The notes beneath the pieces are model-generated. The model had not been told where the DNA came from, searched no databases, and saw only the letters and a list, made by a program, of their open reading frames with translations. From Rhizophagus sp. LPA8_4_AMF (taxonomy: Eukaryota; Glomeromycota; Glomeromycetes; Glomerales; Glomeraceae): 39,591 bases of DNA. Of this stretch, positions 34,094 to 39,591 are shown in pieces. The number at the start of each line of letters is the position of its first letter. The stretch's first letter is position 1. The stretch lies in assembly GCA_021464525.1 (NCBI GenBank), contig JADRCO010000275.1:1-39591 (forward strand), written 5' to 3'. Made by a program: the position numbers and the translations under genes.

Positions 34094-34880
34094 AGCATGT
34101 ATAATAAAATTATAGAAAAATTAGCAGAAAAAATAGAGATAAAACATAAATTATCTACACCATATAGACTATAAATAAATGAGTTGATAGAAAGATTTAA
34201 TAAAACCTTAAGTGAAGGTTTAGCAAAATTGGAAGAAGAAAATTGGGATAAATATATCACATTAGTATTATTTGCATATAAATATAAGAGGAATAAATTG
34301 ATAAATATGAAACCATTTTATATTGTATATGGAAGAAATGCAAAATTACCAGAGGATAAAGATTAAAACAAGATAATTTTTTTACAAAGAATAAAAGAAT
34401 TTAATATTAAATACAACACCTGAAATAATTCAAAAAGTTAAACGTATCAAAAATACAAAATTATCAGAAGAAATATCATGACGAGAAAAGGAAAAAAAAA
34501 GAAAAATTTCAAATAAGGGATAAAATATTACTCTACAAAGCATATAAAGAAAAACAATAGTCTGAAAAACTTGAAAAAAAATGGAAAGAACTTTATGAAA
34601 TTGATGAAATATTACCAAAAAAAGCATACCAATTAAGGGAAAAAAATGAAGACATTACAAAATAAAGAATGATTAAAGAAATTTTACAGTAAGGAAAATT
34701 ATCTACCAAAAGTTATAATTAGATTATGAGATTTGAGTTTTAATTCTTAAAGGAAATTGTAGAAATACAATTTAATTAGCAGGAGATAACTGTAGTATGT
34801 GAGAAATTATAGAAATATTAGTAGGAAAGTAGTAGATATCTTAGTAATAGTGATGTTAAGGTAGATCATAAAATGTGTAA

Positions 34881-35103
34881 AGGACTCCAGAAAAGGTTGT
34901 TTTAAAAAATTGAATTTTTTATATGAACTTTACCCAAAATCTGATTGGATAATTGGCCCAAAAAGGAAAAAAATCATAATAAAACTGGTGTTACCTTCCT
35001 TTTATATATGTAATTTAACTATTTTTAGTAATGATTTGCAAAATATTTTCTTATGACTTTACCCATTTTAAAGGTAACCTATCTATAGAGTTTCCGGAGT
35101 CCT
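34881..35103. repeat. Non-autonomous hAT-like element with perfect 8-bp duplication
   Basis: The 223-bp element begins AGGACTCCAGAAA and ends with the inverse of AGGACTCCGGAAA. It is flanked on both sides by ATGTGTAA (34873-34880 and 35104-35111). Perfect 8-bp target duplications are the hAT hallmark, so this insertion is younger than the one at 32544. Confidence 0.85.
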
Positions 35104-35111
35104 ATGTGTAA

Positions 35112-36150
35112 TCTGAAATTATATAAATATTTTAGAATTTAAATTTCAAATTCAAACTTGAAAATTTAATTTTAGTAAAAATCTTTTATTTAAAAACTAC
35201 TAAACCAAGAAATAAGTGAAACTGTAAGAGTATATTCAATTATCTCACTCATATTTGTTTAATTATTTACTTATTAGATAAATACATGGTAGGTGTTACC
35301 TTATAATGTAAAGTCTGATCAGCTAATCAGTAATAAGGATAAGTAATAACTAATCTTACCTTAGAATGAGAGATAAATTTTTCTATTAAAAATTATATAT
35401 GTATTTAGTTAATAATAATATGATAATGATTTTTTATTATAATTAATTAATTTTTTAAAGATATATCTCTAAATATTAAAGTAATTTACTTTACTTATTT
35501 AAAATACTAATAATAAATTATTTAAGCTAATATAAAGCTTATATAATATAATATTTTTATAAACTATATAGTTTACAATAAATTATTTTAATAGTTTTTT
35601 CTTTTAATAATATATTTCTTTATTAATTTATTATATTTATAGTATAGATTATTTTAAAAATATTTGTTTGAAAATAAGTATTCTTATAATTAACTATTTT
35701 ATCTAAATACTATTTTATACTATATAAAATTTTGCATGATATTTATTAACTACTTAATCTTTTTAATATATTTTAAAAAAAAAGAATTAATATTAAATAA
35801 CTATTAATTATATATTTTTTAATTTTTTTATTTAATATATTATATGTAAAGGTTAAAAATAACATTCTAAATCCTTTTTGACATATTAAGAAAACTTGTA
35901 AAGTGGCAAAAAATATGCATAGTATAAGGTTTCTTATAATATATAATATATGTATATAATTTTATACCAGGATTTTATAAAAAATGTGAAATCTTAATAA
36001 AGTCATGTGATCAAAATGATCAATATAATTAATATATAAAAATTGCCAAAAAGAAAGATGCAATATATTGCAGATGTGAAAAAAAATATATTCCAATTTT
36101 TATACTAAAAATATAAATTTTATATTATCAATTCATTAAAGAAATTTATT
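35112..36150. other. AT-rich gap, nothing recognised
   Basis: Extremely AT-rich with many short TATA and ATTAAT runs. No gene or repeat structure is supported. Confidence 0.5.
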
Positions 36151-36270
36151 ACAGAACACCACTTGTGTTCACCACCAATATCACATATTCACATGTTACA
36201 CCAAATTATTTATTTAGATTTTTATAGACGTGTAACTGTGATTAGGTAACAGCCTAACAGGCAGCGCAAG

Positions 36271-37379
36271 GTGAGCCTTTCTTTTCTTTTCTTTTTTATT
36301 TTCTTTTTGTTCTTTCCCTTGTTTTTTACTAATTTTTTGTTTCTTTTTAGACGTATACCATTTCAGTAAAGTTCAAAATAGGTAAGTCTTGTCTCTTTCT
36401 CTTATTGATTTACTTTTTCTTGCTTTTAAAATGATATATATTAACTGTTTTTTTTCCTATGAGTGGGTATTCCAGTTTTTGTTTATTTTCGTCTCCCTTC
36501 GTTTATATTCATTTTTCTTCGTTGTTTTTTATTTCTCTTTATTTCTTTCATTATTTTATTCACTCTTCGTTTCCTTTAATTCTCCTTTTGTTCCTTTCTT
36601 TTTTTAACTCTACCTTCATTCCTTCTACTTCCCTTTACTTCTTTTTACTACTTTGTTTCTTTCGCTCCCTTTAATTTTCCTTTTATTTCTTTCATATTTT
36701 AACTCTACTTTCATTCCTTTTTATTCTCCTTCATTTCTTTTCACTACTCCTTTGTTTCTTTCACTCCCTTTAACTTCCCTTCATTTTTTTCATTTTTTTC
36801 ACTTCATCTTTGTTCTTCTTTACTTCTTTTTGTTCCTTTTATTTCCTTAATTTTCCCTTATTTCTTTCATTATTTTTGTTCATTTTTCATTCCTTTAATT
36901 CTCCTTTCATTTCTTTCTTTTTTTTAACTCTATCTTCATTCTTTTTTATTCTCCTTTATTTCTTTTCATTACTCCTTTGTTTCTTTCGCTCCCTTTAACT
37001 CCCCTTCATTTCTTTCTTTTTTTTCACTCCACTTTCATATTCTTTACTCCCCTTTATTCCTTTTTACTATTTTTTTTCACTCCTTTGATTTCCTTTCGTT
37101 TTTGTTCAATTTTCTTAATTCCTCTTTACTCCCTTCACTACAACTTGCTCCCTTTAATTCCCTTTCATTCATCATTTTTTTGTTCCTTTAATTTCCTCTT
37201 TATTTCTTTCTCTCTTTTGTTTATTCATCATTTTCATTTATCTTTCTTTTCCTTTATTCTCTCTTGGTCTTTTCCATTGCTCTTTCTTACTGTATTTTTT
37301 CGTTCTTTCTTTTTATATTGTAATGCATTGGTATTATGGCATTAAAGTATACAACCAAATTAAAGTTTTGCAATTACAG
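36271..37379 (+). other. Splice-like sites framing a pyrimidine tract
   Basis: GCGCAAG|GTGAGCC at 36270/36271 and TTCTTTTTAG|ACG at 36350/36351 would define an 80-base intron. A 31-base exon would follow, ending AAAATAG|GTAAGT at 36381/36382, then a 998-base pyrimidine-rich intron ending AATTACAG at 37379. No coding frame runs through these exons, so any transcript would be a non-coding or 5' leader RNA. This is consensus reading only. Confidence 0.3.
36275..37315 (+). repeat. One-kilobase C/T tract with degenerate tandem units
   Basis: The plus strand is almost purely pyrimidine for about 1 kb. Related units of about 70 bases (TTTGTTTCTTTCGCTCCC and close variants) recur near 36650, 36750 and 36975, so it grew by tandem duplication. 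The open frames on it (F/S/L-rich peptides) are compositional artefacts. Confidence 0.85.
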
Positions 37380-37859
37380 CTTATCAATAAAATTTTTTTT
37401 GTTTAACTTATTTTTTATTGATCAAATAAAATAAAAAAACTAGCTAATAAAAAAACTTTTTATAAATTACGTGATGTGGTGTTGAGTACCAGTGGTGATA
37501 AATAGCAAACTTCTTCATTAAAATATAATCACTAAATCTTTAATAATCTGCAATTTTGTAATTTATAAATTTAAATTTAATTATAGTAATACAGAATCTC
37601 AAACAATACTAAAATAACTCAGATCTCATATATTAAAAATTTTAAAATGAAATATCTGAGATGATATAGATATTAAAATGTTCATCTTAATGAGATAAAT
37701 CTAACAAGTTCAAAATTATTAAAATTCCAATCATTAGTTCTTAAGATAGCAGAATTTAAAGTTAAAAAGTTAATATAACTTTATATGTTTGAAATTAGAA
37801 TTTATTATAGGATTTATATAAAATCAAATCTGAGTTTTTTTAGTATTATTCAGAATCCT

Positions 37860-38190
37860 AATGATATCTCTATAAATGTATTCCATATAAGTACATACTA
37901 CAGTCAATCCTTGATATAGTAAACTCTTGATACTATAGTGAATTTTATAATTAATTTACTTTCATTATAGTAAAGTAGCCAAACAAATTGCTTAAAATCT
38001 TCACTATAGCCCTATAGTGAAGTTAAAGTCCAGAATCTAAGGTTCACTATATCAAGGGTTGACTGTATATAAATTCTCTTTAAATATATAGTGAACTTAG
38101 TTCTAATTTATAAAAACTTTTAATATTTTACTTTCTATAAATATACATCTTTTTTAAATGTACATTCTACTATTTTTTTTACTATTATTA
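37860..38190. repeat. Old copy of the 6801 MITE, interrupted
   Basis: Both halves match the element at 6801-7003: ATCTCTATAAATG... on the left, and TATAAATTCTCTTTAA through CATTCTACTATTTTTTT on the right. A second MITE (37901-38065) splits it at the point matching 6844 or so. Confidence 0.7.
37901..38065. repeat. Pogo/Tigger-like MITE, nested copy
   Basis: Ends CAGTCAATCCTTGATATAG and the inverse of CAGTCAACCCTTGATATAG, with TA on both sides. The same family as 38818-38990 but in opposite orientation. Confidence 0.8.
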
Positions 38191-38817
38191 GCCTATTAGT
38201 AGCAATTAAAAGAGTTTAACCAATAGGAAGAAACTTGTAAATAATCACATGAGATAATATTATATGTTAGATGTTTAGTTAAAGAAGTTAGGTTTTTATT
38301 AAAATAATGCAAATTTTATTACATAACGAAATATATAATCAATTTCTTGTTGGCAGAATTAAGCTATCTTAAATTACACTATTGAAAATAATATTCTTTT
38401 ATATAATTCAAATACTACTGACAATACAATTAATGACTTAACTAACTAATGATCTCATAATCTTTCCAATCTAACTCCTCCAACCTAAGTAAAATTTTAA
38501 CAACTATTTATAATTAAAGTAAAAACAGAAATAATAAAAAAATAAAATAAACTAAAAATAATAAATAAATATAATAAAATAAATTAATTAAATAAATTGA
38601 ATAAATTAAAAAAATTAAGAAAATTGAAAAAATTGAAAAAATTGATTTACAAATTTGATCTACCTAAATTATTGTGCTATTTTCTATATTCTAACTGGCC
38701 CCAGATAATTATAATAAAGGTCATATGCAAAAAAAGTATATTTTTTTGCATTTTTAATGGGAAGGTCATATGAAAAGATGGGTATTTTGGTTAAAAGTTA
38801 CATGCAAAAATAGAGTA
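38191..38817. other. AT-rich gap with A-rich microsatellite
   Basis: Includes degenerate AATAAATTAAAAA repeats at about 38520-38645 and a pair of GGTCATATG repeats at about 38720 and 38765. No gene seen. Confidence 0.45.
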
Positions 38818-38990
38818 CAGTCAACTCTCTATATAATAAATCTTAGATTCTGGACTTCAACTTCATTATAAGGCTATAGTAAAGATTTTAAGTAATTTGA
38901 TTGGCTATTTTACTATAATGAAAGTAAATTAATTATAAGTGTACTTAAAATTCACTATATCAAGTGGTTCACTATATAGAGGGTTGACTG
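38818..38990. repeat. Pogo/Tigger-like MITE, second copy
   Basis: Ends CAGTCAACTCTCTATATAA and the inverse of CAGTCAACCCTCTATATAG, with TA on both sides (38816-38817 and 38991-38992). The interior (TTAGATTCTGGACTTCAACT) matches the reverse complement of the copy at 37901. Confidence 0.85.
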
Positions 38991-39591
38991 TATTACTAAA
39001 TTAGATCACAGTAAAAAAAGTATATAATTTTAGATAAATATTTAAGATTATATATAATGCTTTATTATAAAAGTGTATATTTTCGTAATTTAATTTAATG
39101 CTGTAATTTAAGTAATTTATGTAACTTTGCTAACAATGCTAAATTTTCATAATGCATTGTGCAATCCTTGTACAAAATCTTGTACAAGGTATTTATATCT
39201 TAAAATATATATTACAATACTTCTAACAATATATTATTTAACGCTAATTTATTTGTAAGCAATTGTAAAATATATAATTTTAATATATATTACTATGAAT
39301 CTTATAATTTTTCACAATGTTTTCACAATATTTTATTTACATTTATATTGTACAATATATTGTATGATGAATTTCACAATTAGTTATTTATAACAAATAA
39401 TTTACAATAAATTTTGCAATTAGTATTAAGATTAGTATTGCTATTGATATTTACTATTAATAATGGTATATAATACGTTTAACAATTTTTTTTTATAATC
39501 ATTAAAAACCTTACTCCCTCTTTTTGTCACTATAAATAAGCAGAGGTAGCATATACTGTATATATATATATAGTTTAAGAATCATAAACTT
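38991..39591. other. AT-rich end of window with short palindromes
   Basis: Contains a perfect 10-bp-arm hairpin at 39166-39189 (CCTTGTACAA, loop AATC) and several ACAATATATTGT-type palindromes. No gene is supported. Confidence 0.5.

Larger units (their letters stand above)
30739..34720 (+). mobile_element. Fossil Ty3-type LTR retrotransposon interior
   Basis: This is an old, broken Ty3/Gypsy (Metaviridae) copy. Parts recognised in order: a gag-end and protease-like region (about 30740-31260), reverse transcriptase (about 31320-32520), RNase H (about 32830-33360) and integrase (about 33660-34370) with a trailing region to about 34720. It carries well over a dozen disablements. Two small hAT-like elements (31641-32084 and 32544-32788) have inserted into it, and a short minisatellite lies at about 34013-34093. 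I found no convincing pair of long terminal repeats. The decay and nested insertions imply considerable age. Confidence 0.85.
36153..37503. repeat. Candidate 1.35-kb inverted-repeat element around a pyrimidine tract
   Basis: The left sequence CACCACTTGTGTTCACCACC (about 36159) and the reverse complement of the sequence near 37470-37497 (CACCACTGGTACTCAACACC) match imperfectly over about 28 bases. The interior is non-coding: a mixed-composition segment, then the 1-kb C/T tract. No target duplication was identified. Confidence 0.4.

Noticed and set aside
31624-34627. Minus-strand and short plus-strand open frames in the Ty3 region
   Set aside because: They are compositional shadows or remnants of the fossil retrotransposon, not host genes.
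36389-37345. Phe/Leu/Ser-rich open frames on the C/T tract
   Set aside because: A pyrimidine-only strand contains no stop codons, so long frames are expected by composition.

Overview
This is a very AT-rich eukaryotic window with short GT-AG introns, long intergenic gaps and many small inverted-repeat elements. Fungal-type genes (a vacuolar endopolyphosphatase, secreted proteins with signal peptides and GPI tails, a Kex2-processed repeat precursor), relics of a SAM-like domain typical of large Glomeromycotina families, and decayed MULE and Ty3 DNA point to an arbuscular mycorrhizal fungus (Rhizophagus-like). This assignment is inference; no rRNA, tRNA or marker gene is present.

Layout. 1-4.5 kb: two minus-strand genes, a two-exon endopolyphosphatase (PPN1-like) and a GPI-anchored secreted protein that looks like a catalytically dead zinc metallopeptidase. 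4.5-11.5 kb: gene-poor, with MITE-like and SINE-like elements. 11.5-16 kb: four small genes that each need one intron: a 90-aa secreted protein with a Kex2 site, a 38-aa microprotein candidate, a 156-aa unknown protein and a 124-aa Ser/Thr-rich GPI protein. 17-20 kb: a four-exon minus-strand gene of 890 aa with seven predicted membrane helices in GPCR-like topology and a 600-residue Ser/Pro/Asn-rich tail. 20-24.5 kb: no gene seen, then a cluster of MITEs sharing CAGCTgATTTC ends. 24.7-28.8 kb: a two-copy tandem duplication; each unit holds a SAM-like-domain relic and an intact gene for a secreted SYPIAE(K)R repeat protein. 29.8-34.7 kb: a broken MULE transposase abutting a fossil Ty3 element, which is itself interrupted by small hAT-like inserts. 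34.8-39.6 kb: repeat country, with a non-autonomous element bearing a perfect 8-bp target duplication, a 1-kb pyrimidine tract framed by splice-like sites and inverted repeats, and one MITE nested in another.

The most interesting system is the pair of Kex2 repeat genes. They would release many copies of Tyr-Pro-Ile-Ala peptides, and a MITE lies exactly at the junction of the duplication that produced the pair. The other genes show no operon-like link to them. The secreted proteins and the seven-helix receptor-like protein fit a cell-surface or signalling theme, and the endopolyphosphatase fits the polyphosphate economy for which these fungi are known.
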